64,000 bases of DNA from Nematostella vectensis. Lineage: Eukaryota > Cnidaria > Anthozoa > Actiniaria > Edwardsiidae. Shown piece by piece: positions 24,301 through 38,259 of this stretch (position 1 is the stretch's first letter; every line of letters starts with the position of its first letter). The notes under the pieces were generated by a model. It was given only the letters and a program-made list of their open reading frames with translations, was not told where the DNA came from and searched no databases. Both the position numbers and the translations under genes were made by a program. The stretch covers positions 374,501 through 438,500 of the forward strand of contig NC_064034.1 of assembly GCF_932526225.1 (NCBI RefSeq), read 5' to 3'.

Positions 24301-27300
24301 TATGTACAGGATCCTGAACAAAGCATGAGCACATCAAAGATGCTGAGAGTACATAAAAATGTCCCTATACCTTCTTTTTATGTCATGACACACCAAGAAC
24401 AGTATAATTAAGTATCGATATTTAAAAAAAAAAATAAAGAAAAAAAAATAGGCTATCAGCGGGAATCGAACCCAGGTCGCTGCGTTAGTACTCAAGTGCC
24501 CGCAAAGAAAGACTAACGTGGCATTGCTGAAGGGAATTGTAATGAAAATTACTTTTAATACTATTGGTATCGTAAACTATCCCAAGCAAAGTCACCATCG
24601 GACTGGAGGTTACATTCGGGAAAAGCTTCAGGGTTACATTTGGGAATTTGTTTTACGAGTGTAACCTCCAAAAGGTTACAATCGATAATTTTGTTTCCGA
24701 ATGTAAATTCCAAAAAGTAACATTAGGAAAAATAATAGTAGAGTATACTCGGAAAAAAAAGTATATCAATCTATCGAGCGCTATGCTCTATGTTAGAATC
24801 TACTTAATCAAGTTATCCAAGGAATCTAGTTAGTTCTTGTGTGCATAAAATATGTACAGGATCCTGAACAAAGCATGAGCACATCAAAGATGCTGAGAGT
24901 ACATAAAAATGTCCCTATACCTTCTTTTTATGTCATGACACACCAAGAACAGTATAATTAAGTATCGATATTTAACAAAAAATAATAAAGAAAAAAAAAT
25001 AGGCTATCAGCTGGAATCGAACCCAGGTCGCTGGGTTAGTAGTCAAGTGCCCGCAAAGAAAGACTAACGTGGCATTGCTGAAGGGAATTGTAATGAAAAT
25101 TACTTTTAATACTATTGGTATCGTAAACTATCCCAAGCAAAGTCACCATCGGACTGGAGGTTACATTCGGGAAAAGCTTCAGTGTTACATTTGGGAATTT
25201 GTTTTACGAGTGTAACCTCCAAAAGGTTACAATCGATAATTTTTTTTCCGATTGTAAATTCCAAAAAGTAACATTAGGAAAAAAAACCCAGTATACTCGG
25301 AAAAAAAGGTATATCAATATATCGAGCGCTATGCTCTATGTTAGAATCTACTTAATCAAGTTATCCAAGGAATCTAGTTAGTTCTTGTGTGCATAAAATA
25401 TGTACAGGATTCTGAACAAAGCATGAGCACATCAAAGATGCTGAGAGTACATAAAAATGTCCCTATACCTTCTTTTTATGTCATGACACACCAAGAACAG
25501 TATAATTAAGTATCGATATTTAAAAAAAAATAAAGAAAAAAAATAGTCTATCAGCGGGAATCGAACCCGGGTAGCGGCGTTAGTAGTCAAGTGCCCTTAA
25601 CGAAAGACTAACGTGGCATTGCTGAAGGGAATTGTAATGAAAATTACTTTTAATACTATTGGTATCGTAAACTATCCCAAGCAAAGTCACCATCGGACTG
25701 GAGGTTACATTCGGGAAAAGCTTCAGGGTTACATTCGGGAATTTGTTTTACGAGTGTAACCTCCAAAAGGTTACATTCGATAATTTTTTTTTTCCGAGTG
25801 TAAATTCCAAAAAAGTAACATTAGGAAAAAAAACAGTATACTCGGAAAAAAAGGTATATCAATCTATCGAGCGCTATGCTCTATGTTAGAATCTACTCAA
25901 TCAAGTTATCCAAGGAATCTAGTTAGTTCTTGTGTGCATAAAATATGTACAGGATCCTGAACAAAGCATGAGCACATCAAAGATGCTGAGAGTACATAAA
26001 AATGTCCCTATACCTTCTTTTTATGTCATGACACACCAAGAACAGTATAATTAAGTATCGATATTTAAAAAAAAATTAAAGAAAAAACGAATAGGCTATC
26101 AGCGGGAATCGAACCCAGGTCGCTGCGTTAGTAGTCAAGTACCCGCAACGAAAGACTAAAGTGGCATTGCTGAAGGGAATTGTAATGAAAATTACTTTTA
26201 ATACTATTGGTATCGTAAACTATCCCAAGCAAAGTCACCATCGGACTGGAGGTTACATTCGGGAAAAGCTTCAGGGTTACATTTGGGAATTTGTTTTACG
26301 ATTGTAACCTCCAAAAGGTTACAATCGATAATTTTGTTTCCGAATGTAAATTCCAAAAAGTAACCTTAGGAAAAATAAAAGAGTATACTCGGAAAAAAAG
26401 GTATATCAATCTATCGAGAGCTATGCTCTATGTTAGAATTTACTTAATCAAGTTATCCAAGGAATCTAGTTAGTTCTTGTGTGCATAAAATATGTACAGG
26501 ATCCTGAACAAAGCATGAGCACATCAAAGATGCTGAGAGTACATAAAAATGTCCCTATACCTTCTTTTTATGTCATGACACACCAAGAACAGTATAATTA
26601 AGTATCGATATTTAAAAAAAAAATAAAGAAAAAAAAATAGGCTATCAGCGGGAATCGAACCCGGGTAGCTGCGTTAGTAGTCAAGTGCCCGTAACGAAAG
26701 ACTAACGTGGCATTGCTGAAGGGAATTGTAATGAAAATTACTTTTAATACTATTGGTATCGTAAACTATCCCAAGCAAAGTCACCATCGGACTGGAGGTT
26801 ACATTCGGGAAAAGCTTCAGGATTACATTCGGCAATTTGTTTTACGAGTGTAACCTCCAAAAGGTTACAATCGATAATTTTTTTTCCGAATGTAAATTCC
26901 AAAAAGTAACATTAGGAAAAATAAAAGAGTATACTCGGAAAAAAGGTATATCAATCTATCGAGCGCTATACTCTATGTTAGAATCTACTTAATCAAGTTA
27001 TCCAAGGAATCTAGTTAGTTCTTGTGTGCATAAAATATGAACAGGATCCTGAACAAAGCATGAGCACATCAAAGATGCTGAGAGTACATAAAAATGTCCC
27101 TATCCCTTCTTTTTATGTCATGACACACCAAGAACAGTATAATTAAGTATCGATATTTAAAAAAAAAAATAAAGAAAAAAAAATAGGCTATCAGCGGGAA
27201 TCGAACCCAGGTCGCTGCGTTAGTAGTCAAGTGCCCGCAAAGAAAGACTAACGTGGCATTGCTGAAGGGAATTGTAATGAAAATTACTTTTAATACTATT

Positions 27301-27891
27301 GGTATCGTAAACTATCCCAAGCAAAGTCACCATCGGACTGGAGGTTACATTCGGGAAAAGCTTCAGGGTTACATTTGGGAATTTGTTTTACGAGTGTAAC
27401 CTCCAAAAGGTTACAATCGATAATTTTGTTTCCGAATGTAAATTCCAAAAAGTAACATTAGGAAAAATAATAGTAGAGTATACTCGGAAAAAAAAGTATA
27501 TCAATCTATCGAGCGCTATGCTCTATGTTAGAGTCTACTTAATCAAGTTATCCAAGGAATCTAGTTAGTTCTTGTGTGCATAAAATATGTACAGGATCCT
27601 GAACAAAGCATGAGCACATCAAAGATGCTGAGAGTACATAAAAATGTCCCTATACCTTCTTTTTATGTCATGACACACCAAGAACGGTATAATTAAGTAT
27701 CGATATTTAAAAAAAAAAAATAAAGAAAAAAAAATAGGCTATCAGCGGGAATCGAACCCGGGTAGCTGCGTTAGTAGTCAAGTGTCCGTAACGAAAGAAT
27801 AACGTGGCATTGCTGAAGGGAATTGTAATGAAAATTACTTTTCATACTATTGGTATCGTAAACTATCCCAAGCAAAGTCACCATCGGACTG
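20778..27891. repeat. Nested higher-order repeats: eight-monomer (about 4.38 kb) and three-monomer (1642 bp)
   Basis: Monomers 20778, 21322, 21868, 22417 and 22964 correspond to 25157, 25701, 26249, 26795 and 27341 (offsets 4377-4381 bp). Within this, 22417, 22964 and 23515 correspond to 24059, 24606 and 25157 (offset 1642 bp). Shared private variants include TTTTACGATTGTAACC (21916 and 26297), CTATCGAGAGC, and AGTACCCGCAACG with GACTAAAGTGG. Confidence 0.8.
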
Positions 27892-30613
27892 GAGGTTACA
27901 TTCGGGAATAGCTTCAGGGTTACATTCGGGAATTTGTTTTACGAGTGTAACCTCCAAAAGGTTACAATCGATAATTTTTTTTCCGAATGTAAATTCCAAA
28001 AAGTAACATTAGGAAAAAAACCAGTATACTCGGAAAAAAAGGTATATCAATCTATCGAGCGCTATGCTCTATGTTAGAATCTACTTAATCAAGTTATCCA
28101 AGGAATCTAGTTAGTTCTTGTGTGCATAAAATATGTACAGGATCCTGAACAAAGCATGAGCACATCAAAGATGCTGAGAGTACATAAAAATGTCCCTATA
28201 CCTTCTTTTTATGTCATGACACACCAAGAACAGTATAATTAAGTATCGATATTTAAAAAAAAAAATAAAGAAAAAAACAAATAGGCTATCAGCGGGAATC
28301 GAACCCAGGTCGCTGCGTTAGTAGTCAAGTGCCCGCAACGAAAGACTAACGTGGCATTGCTGAAGGGAATTGTAATGAGAATTACTTTTAATACTATTGG
28401 TATCGTAAACTATCACAAGCAAAGTCACCATCGGACTGGAGGTTACATTCGGGAAAAGCTTCAGGGTTACCTTTTGGGAATTTGTTTTACGAGTGTAACC
28501 TCCAAAAGGTTACAATCGATAATTTTGTTTCCGAATGTAAATTCCAAAAAGTAACATTAGGAAAAATAAAACAGTATACTCGGAAAAAAAGGTATATCAA
28601 TCTATCGAGCGCTATGCTCTATGTTAGAATCTACTTAATCAAGTTATCCAAGGAATCTAGTTAGTTCTTGTGTGCAAAAAATATGTACAAGATCCTGAAC
28701 AAAGCATGAGCACATCAAAGATGCTGAGAGTACATAAAAATGTCCCTATACCTTCTTTTTATGTCATGACACACCAAGAACAGTATAATTAAGTATCGAT
28801 ATTTAAAAAAAAAATAAAGAAAAAAAAAGGCTATCAGCGGGAATCGAACCCGGGTCGTTGCGTTAGTAGTCAAGTGCCCGCAACGAAAGACTAACGTGGC
28901 ATTGCTGAAGGGAATTGTAATGAAAATTACTGTTAATACTATTGGTATCGTAAACTATCCCAAGCAAAGTCACCATCGGACTGGAGGTTACATTCGGGAA
29001 AAGCTTCAGGGTTACATTCGGGAATTTGTTTTACGAGTGTAACCTCCAAAAGGTTACAATCGATATTTTTTTTTCCGAATGTAAATTCCAAAAAGTAACA
29101 TTAGGATAAAAAACCCAGTATACTCGGAAAAAAAGGTATATCAACCTATCGAGCGCTATGCTCTATGTTAGAATCTACTTAATCAAGTTATCCAAGGAAT
29201 CTAGTTAGTTGTTGTGTGCATAAAATATGTACAGGATCCTGAACAAAGCATGAGCACATCAAAGATGCTGAGAGTACATAAAAATGTCCCTATACCTTCT
29301 TTTTATGTCATGACATACCAAGAACAGTATAATTAAGTATCGATATTTAAAAATAAAAAAAAAAAAATAGGCTATCAGCGGGAATCGAACCCAGGTCGCT
29401 GCGTTAGTAGTCAAGTGCCCGCAACGAAAGACTAACGTGGCATTGCTGAAGGGAATTGTAATGAAAATTACTTTTAATACTATTGGTATCGTAAACTATC
29501 CCAAGCAAAGTCACCATCGGACTGGAGGTTACATTCGGGAAAAGCTTCAGGGTTACATTCGGGAATTTGTTTTACGAGTGTAACCTCCAAAAGATTACAA
29601 TCGATAATTTTTTTTTCCGAATGTAAATTCCAAAAAGTAACATTAGGAAAAAAAACAGTATACTAGGAAAAAAAGGTATATCAATCTATCGAGCGCTATG
29701 CTCTATGTTAGAATCTACTTAATCAAGTTATCCAAGGAATCTAGTTAGTTCTTGTGTGCATAAAATATGTACAGGATCCTGAACAAAGCATGAGCACATC
29801 AAAGATGCTGAGAGTACATAAAAATGTCCCTATACCTTCTTTTTATGTCATGACACACCAAGAACAGTATAATTAAGTATCGATATTTAAAAAAAAAATA
29901 AAAAAAAAAAATTGGCTATCAGCGGGAATCGAACCCAGGTCGCTGTGTTAGTAGTCAAGTGCCCGCAACGAAAGACTAACGTGGCATTGCTGAAGGGAAT
30001 TGTAATGAAAATTACTTTTCATACTATTGGTATCGTAATCTATCCCAAGCAAAGTCACCATCGGACTGGAGGTTACATTCGGGAATAGCTTCAGGGTTAC
30101 ATTCGGGAATTTGTTTTACGAGTGTAACCTCCAAAAGGTTACAATCGATAATTTTTTTTCCGAATGTAAATTCCAAAAAGTAACATTAGGAAAAAAAACC
30201 AGTATACTCGGAAAAAAAGGTATATCAATCTATCGAGCGCTATGCTCTATGTTAGAATCTACTTAATCAAGTTATCCAAGGAATCTAGTTAGTTCTTGTG
30301 TGCATAAAATATGTACAGGATCCTGAACAAAGCATGAGCACATCAAAGATGCTGAGAGTACATAAAAATGTCCCTATACCTTCTTTTTATGTCATGACAC
30401 ACCAAGAACAGTATAATTAAGTATCGATATTTAAAAAAAAATAAAGAAAAAACAAATAGGCTATCAGCGGGAATCGAACCCAGGTCGCTGCGTTAGTAGT
30501 CAAGTACCCGCAACGAAAGACTAAAGTGGCATTGCTGAAGGGAATTGTAATGAAAATTACTTTTAATACTATTGGTATCGTAAACTATCACAAGCAAAGT
30601 CACCATCGGACTG

Positions 30614-33600
30614 GAGGTTACATTCGGGAAAAGCTTCAGGGTTACATTTGGGAATTTGTTTTACGATTGTAACCTCCAAAAGGTTACAATCGATAATTTT
30701 GTTTCCGAATGTAAATTCCAAAAAGTAACCTTAGGAAAAATAAAAGAGTATACTCGGAAAAAAAGGTATATCAATCTATCGAGAGCTATGCTCTATGTTA
30801 GAATTTACTTAATCAAGTTATCCAAGGAATCTAGTTAGTTCTTGTGTGCATAAAATATGTACAGGATCCTGAACAAAGCATGAGCACATCAAAGATGCTG
30901 AGAGTACATAAAAATGTCCCTATACCTTCTTTTTATGTCATGACACACCAAGAACAGTATAATTAAGTATCGATATTTAAAAAAAAAATAAAGAAAAAAA
31001 AATAGGCTATCAGCGGGAATCGAACCCGGGTCGCTGCGTTAGTAGTCAAGTGCCCGTAACGAAAGACTAACGTGGCATTGCTGAAGCGAATTGTAATGAA
31101 AATTACTTTTAATACTATTGGTATCGTAAACTATCTCAAGCAAAGTCACCATCGGACTGGAGGTTACATTCGGGAAAAGCTTCAGGGTTACATTCGGGAA
31201 TTTGTTTTACGAGTGTAACCTCCAAAAGGTTACAATCGATAATTTTTTTTTCCGAATGTAAATTCCAAAAAGTAACATTAGGAAAAATAAAAGAGTATAC
31301 TCGGAAAAAAAGGTATATCAATCTATCGAGCGCTATGCTCTATGTTAGAATCTACTTAATCAAGTTATCCAAGGAATCTAGTTAGTTCTTGTGTGCAAAA
31401 AATATGTACAGGATCCTTAACAAAGCATGAGCTCATCAAAGATGCTGAGAGTACATAAAAATGTCCCTATACCTTCTTTTTATGTCATGACACACCAAGA
31501 ACAATATAATTAAGTATCGATATTTAAAAAAAAAGAAAAAAAAAAAAAGGCTATCAGCGGGAATCGAACCCGGGTCGTTGCGTTAGTAGTCAAGTGCCCG
31601 CAACGAAAGACTAACGTGGCATTGCTGAAGGGAATTGTAATGAAAATTACTTTTAATACTATTGGTATCGTAAACTATCCCAAGCAAAGTCACCATCGGA
31701 CTGGAGGTCACATTCGGGAAAAGCTTCAGGGTTACATTTGGGAATTTGTTTTACGAGTGTAACCTCCAAAAGGTTTCAATCGATAATTTTGTTTCCGAAT
31801 GTAAATTCCATAAAGTAACATTAGGAAAAATAATAGTAGAGTATACTCGGAAAAAAAGGTATATCAATCTATCGAGCGCTATGCTCTATGTTAGAATCTA
31901 CTTAATCAAGTTATCCAAGGAATCTAGTTAGTTCTTGTGTGCATAAAATATGTACAGGATCCTGAACAAAGCATGAGCACATCAAAGATGCTGAGAGTAC
32001 ATAAAAATGTCCCTATACCTTCTTTTTATGTCATGACACACCAAGAACAGTATAATTAAGTATCGATATTTAAAAAAAAAATTTAAGAACAAAAAATAGG
32101 CTATCAGCGGGAATCGAACCCGGGTCGCTGCGTTAGTAGTCAAGTGCCCGTAACGAAAGACTAACGTGGCATTGCTGAAGCGAATTGTAATGAAAATTAC
32201 TTTTATTACTATTGGTATCGTAAACTATCTCAAGCAAAGTCACCATCGGACTGGAGGTTACATTCGGGAAAAGCTTCAGGGTTACATTCGGGAATTTGTT
32301 TTACGAGTGTAACCTCCAAAAGGTTACAATCGATAATTTTTTTTTCCGAATGTAAATTCCAAAAAGTAACATTAGGAAAAATAAAAGAGTATACTCGGAA
32401 AAAAAGGTATATCAATCTATCGAGCGCTATGCTCTATGTTAGAATCTACTTAATCAAGTTATCTAAGGAATCTAGTTAGTTCTTGTGTGCAAAAAATATG
32501 TACAGGATCCTGAACAAAGCATGAGCACATCAAAGATGCTGAGAGTACATAAAAATGTCCCTATACCTTCTTTTTATGTCATGACACACCAAGAACAATA
32601 TAATTAAGTATCGATATTTAAAAAAAAAAGAAAAAAAAAAGGCTATCAGCGGGAATCGAACCCGGGTCGTTGCGTTAGTAGTCAAGTGCCCGCAACGAAA
32701 GACTAACGTAGCATTGCTGAAGGGAATTGTAATAAAAATTACTTTTAATACTATTGGTATCGTAAACTATCCCAAGCAAAGTCACCATCGGACTGGAGGT
32801 CACATTCGGGAAAAGCTTCAGGGTTACATTTGGGAATTTGTTTTACGAGTGTAACCTCCAAAAGGTTTCAATCGATAATTTTGTTTCCGAATGTAAATTC
32901 CATAAAGTAACATTAGGAAAAATAATAGTAGATTATACTCGGAAAAAAAGGTATATCAATCTATCGAGCGCTATGCTCTATGTTAGAATCTACTTAATCA
33001 AGTTATCCAAGGAATCTAGTTAGTTCTTGTGTGCATAAAATATGTACAGGATCCTGAACAAAGCATGAGCACATCAAAGATGCTGAGAGTACATAAAAAT
33101 GTCCCTATACCTTCTTTTTATGTCATGACACACCAAGAACAGTATAATTAAGTATCGATATTTAAAAAAAAAATAAAGAAAAAAAAATAGGCTATCAGCG
33201 GGAATCGAACCCGGGTCGCTGCGTTAGTAGTCAAGTGCCCGTAACGAAAGACTAACGTGGCATTGCTGAAGCAAATTGTAATGAAAATTACTTTTAATAC
33301 TATTGGTATCGTAAACTATCTCAAGCAAAGTCACCATCGGACTGGAGGTTACATTCGGGAAAAGCTTCAGGGTTACATTCGGGAATTTGTTTTACGAGTG
33401 TAACCTCCAAAAGGTTACAATCGATAATTTTTTTTCCGAATGTAAATTCCAAAAAGTAACATTAGGAAAAAAAACCAGTATACTCGGAAAAAAAGGTATA
33501 TCAATCTATCGAGCGCTATGCTCTATGTTAGAATCTACTTAATCAAGTTATCCAAGGAATCTAGTTAGTTCTTGTGTGCATAAAATATGTACAGGATCCT

Positions 33601-36600
33601 GAACAAAGCATGAGCACATCAAAGATGCTGAGAGTACATAAAAATGTCCCTATACCTTCTTTTTATGTCATGACACACCAAGAACAGTATAATTAAGTAT
33701 CGATATTTAAAAAAAAATAAAGAAAAAACAAATAGGCTATCAGCGGGAATCGAACCCAGGTCGCTGCGTTAGTAGTCAAGTACCTGCAACGAAAAACTAA
33801 AGTGGCATTGCTGAAGGGAATTGTAATGAAAATTACTTTTAATACTATTGGTATCGTAAACTATCCCAAGCAAAGTCACCATCGGACTGGAGGTTACATT
33901 CGGGAAAAGCTTCAGGGTTACATTTGGGAATTTGTTTTACGATTGTAACCTCCAAAAGGTTACAATCGATAATTTTGTTTCCGAATGTAAATTCCAAAAA
34001 GTAACCTTAGGAAAAATAAAAGAGTATACTCGGAAAAAAAGGTATATCAATCTATCGAGAGCTATGCTCTATGTTAGAATTTACTTAATCAAGTTATCCA
34101 AGGAATCTAGTTAGTTCTTGTGTGCATAAAATATGTACAGGATCCTGAACAAAGCATGAGCACATCAAAGATGCTGAGAGTACATAAAAATGTCCCTATA
34201 CCTTCTTTTTATGTCATGACACACCAAGAACAGTATAATTAAGTATCGATATTTAAAAAAAAAATAAAGAAAAAAAAATAGGCTATCAGCGGGAATCGAA
34301 CCCGGGTCGCTGCGTTAGTAGTCAAGTGCCCGTAACGAAAGACTAACGTGGCATTGCTGAAGCGAATTGTAATGAAAATTACTTTTAATACTATTGGTAT
34401 CGTAAACTATCTCAAGCAAAGTCACCATCGGACTGGAGGTTACATTCGGGAAAAGCTTCAGGGTTACATTCGGGAATTTGTTTTACGAGTGTAACCTCCA
34501 AAAGGTTACAATCGATAATTTTTTTTTTCCGAATGTAAATTCCAAAAAGTAACATTAGGAAAAATAAAAGAGTATACTCGGAAAAAAAGGTATATCAATC
34601 TATCGAGCGCTATGCTCTATGTTAGAATCTACTTAATCAAGTTATCCAAGGAATCTAGTTAGTTCTTGTGTTCAAAAAATATGTACAGGATCCTGAACAA
34701 AGCATGAGCTCATCAAAGATGCTGAGAGTACATAAAAATGTCACTATACCTTCTTTTTATGTCATGACACACCAAGAACAATATAATTAAGTATCGATAT
34801 TTAAAAAAAAAGAAAAAAAAAAAGGCTATCAGCGGGAATCGAACCCGGGTCGTTGCTTTAGTAGTCAAGTGCCCGCAACGAAAGACTAACGTGGCATTGC
34901 TGAAGGGAATTGTAATGAAAATTACTTTTAATACTATTGGTATCGTAAACTATCCCAAGCAAAGTCACCATCGGACTGGAGGTCACATTCGGGAAAAGCT
35001 TCAGGGTTACATTTGGGAATTTGTTTTACGAGTGTAACTTCCAAAAGGTTTCAATCGATAATTTTGTTTCCGAATGTAAATTCCATAAAGTAACATTAGG
35101 AAAAATAATAGTAGAGTATACTCGGAAAAAAAGGTATATCAATCTATCGAGCGCTATGCTCTATGTTAGAATCTACTTAATCAAGTTATCCAAGGAATCT
35201 AGTTAGTTCTTGTGTGCATAAAATATGTACAGGATCCTGAACAAAGCATGAGCACATCAAAGATGCTGAGAGTACATAAAAATGTCCCTATACCTTCTTT
35301 TTATGTCATGACACACCAAGAACAGTATAATTAAGTATCGATATTTAAAAAAAAAAATAAAGAACAAAAAATAGGCTATCAGCGGGAATCGAACCCGGGT
35401 CGCTGCGTTAGTAGTCAAGTGCCCGTAACGAAAGACTAACGTGGCATTGCTGAAGCGAATTGTAATGAAAATTACTTTTATTACTATTGGTATCGTAAAC
35501 TATCTCAAGCAAAGTCACCATCGGACTGGAGGTTACATTCGGGAAAAGCTTCAGGGTTACATTCGGGAATTTGTTTTACGAGTGTAACCTCCAAAAGGTT
35601 ACAATCGATAATTTTTTTTTCCGAATGTAAATTCCAAAAAGTAACATTAGGAAAAATAAAAGAGTATACTCGTAAAAAAAGGTATATCAATCTATCGAGC
35701 GCTATGCTCTATGTTAGAATCTACTTAATCAAGTTATCTAAGGAATCTAGTTAGTTCTTGTGTGCAAAAAATATGTACAGGATCCTGAACAAAGCATGAG
35801 CACATCAAAGATGCTGAGAGTACATAAAAATGTCCCTATACCTTCTTTTTATGTCATGACACATCAAGAACAATATAATTAAGTATCGATATTTAAAAAA
35901 AAAAGAAAAAGAAAAAGGCTATCAGCGGGAATCGAACCCGGGTCGTTGCGTTAGTAGTCAAGTGCCCGCAACGAAAGACTAACGTGGCATTGCTGAAGGG
36001 AATTGTAATGAAAATTACTTTTAATACTATTGGTATCGTAAACTATCCCAAGCAAAGTCACCATCGGACTGGAGGTCACATTCGGGAAAAGCTTCAGGGT
36101 TACATTTGGGAATTTGTTTTACGAGTGTAACCTCCAAAAGGTTTCAATCGATAATTTTGTTTCCGAATGTAAATTCCATAAAGTAACATTAGGAAAAATA
36201 ATAGTAGATTATACTCGGAAAAAAAGGTATATCAATCTATCGAGCGCTATGCTCTATGTTAGAATCTACTTAATCAAGTTATCCAAGGAATCTAGTTAGT
36301 TCTTGTGTGCATAAAATATGTACAGGATCCTGAACAAAGCATGAGCACATCAAAGATGCTGAGAGTACATAAAAATGTCCCTATACCTTCTTTTTATGTC
36401 ATGACACACCAAGAACAGTATAATTAAGTATCGATATTTAAAAAAAAAAATAAAGAAAAAAAATAGGCTATCAGCGGGAATCGAACCCGGGTCGCTGCGT
36501 TAGTAGTCAAGTGCCCGTAACGAAAGACTAACGTGGCATTGCTGAAGCAAATTGTAATGAAAATTACTTTTAATACTATTGGTATCGTAAACTATCTCAA

Positions 36601-37165
36601 GCAAAGTCACCATCGGACTGGAGGTTACATTCGGGAAAAGCTTCAGGGTTACATTCGGGAATTTGTTTTACGAGTGTAACCTCCAAAAGGTTACAATCGA
36701 TAATTTTTTTTTCCGAATGTAAATTCCAAAAAGTAACATTAGGAAAAATAAAAGAGTATACTCGGAAAAAAAGGTATATCAATCTATCGAGCGCTATGCT
36801 CTATGTTAGAATCTACTTAATCAAGTTATCCAAGGAATGTAGTTAGTTCTTGTGTGCAAAAAATATGTACAGGATCCTGAACAAAGCATGAGCACATCAA
36901 AGATGCTGAGAGTACATAAAAATGTCCCTATACCTTCTTTTTATGTCATGACACACCAAGAACAGTATAATTAAGTATCGATATTTAAAAAAAAAAGAAA
37001 GAAAAAAAAAGGCTATCAGCGGGAATCGAACCCGGGTCGTTGCGTTAGCAGTCAAGTGCCCGCAACGAAAGACTAACGTGGCATTGCTGAAGGGAATTGT
37101 AATGAAAATTACTTTTAATACTATTGGTATCGTAAACTATCCCAAGCAAAGTCACCATCGGACTG
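30614..37165. repeat. Higher-order repeat: six-monomer block, 3276-bp period, two copies
   Basis: Monomers 30614, 31160, 31704, 32254, 32796 and 33345 correspond to 33890, 34436, 34979, 35529, 36072 and 36621 (offsets 3275-3276 bp). Inside each hexamer an alternating dimer of about 1092 bp is visible: monomers with GAGGTTACATTC alternate with monomers with GAGGTCACATTC and GGTTTCAATCG. The sixth monomers are less alike than the others. Confidence 0.8.
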
Positions 37166-38259
37166 GAGGTCACATTCGGGAAAAGCTTCAGGGTTACATT
37201 TGGGAATTTGTTTTACGAGTGTAACCTCCAAAAGGTTTCAATCGATAATTTTGTTTCCGAATGTAAATTCCATAAAGTAACATTAGGAAAAATAATAGTA
37301 GAGTATACTCGGAAAAAAAGGTATATCAATCTATCGAGCGCTATGCTCTATGTTAGAATCTACTTAATCAAGTTATCCAAGGAATCTAGTTAGTTCTTGT
37401 GTGCATAAAATATGTACAGGATCCTGAACAAAGCATGAGCACATCAAAGATGCTGAGAGTACATAAAAATGTCCCTATACCTTCTTTTTATGTCATGACA
37501 CACCAAGAACAGTATAATTAAGTATCGATATTTAAAAAAAAAAAGAAAGAAAAAAAAATAGGCTATCAGCGGGAATCGAACCCGGGTCGCTGCGTTAGTA
37601 GCCAAGTGCCCGTAACGAAAGACTAACGTGGCATTGCTGAAGGGAATTGTAATGAAAATTACTTTTAATACTATTGGCATCGTAAACTATCACAAGCAAA
37701 GTCACCATCGGACTGGAGGTTACATTCGGGAAAAGCTTCAGGGTTACATTTGGGAATTTGTTTTACGAGTGTAACCTCCAAAAGGTTACAATCGATAATT
37801 TTTTTTCCGAATGTAAATTCCAAAAAGTAACATTAGGAAAAATAAAACAGTATACTCGGAAAAAAAGGTATATCAATCTATCGAGCGCTATGCTCTATGT
37901 TAGAATCTACTTAATCAAGTTATCCAAGGAATCTAGTTAGATCTTGTGTGCAAAAAATATGTACAGGATCCTGAACAAAGCATGAGCACATCAAAGATGC
38001 TGAGAGTACATAAAAATGTCCCTATACCTTCTTTTTATGTCATGACACACCAAGAACAGTATAATTAAGTATCGATATTTAAAAAAAAAATAAAGAAAAA
38101 AAAAGGCTATCAGCGGGAATCGAACCCCGGTCGTTGCGTTAGTAGTCAAGTGCCCGCAACGAAAGACTAACGTGGCATTGCTGAAGGGAATTGTAATGAA
38201 AATTACTTTTAATACTATTGGTATCGTAAACTATCCCAAGCAAAGTCACCATCGGACTG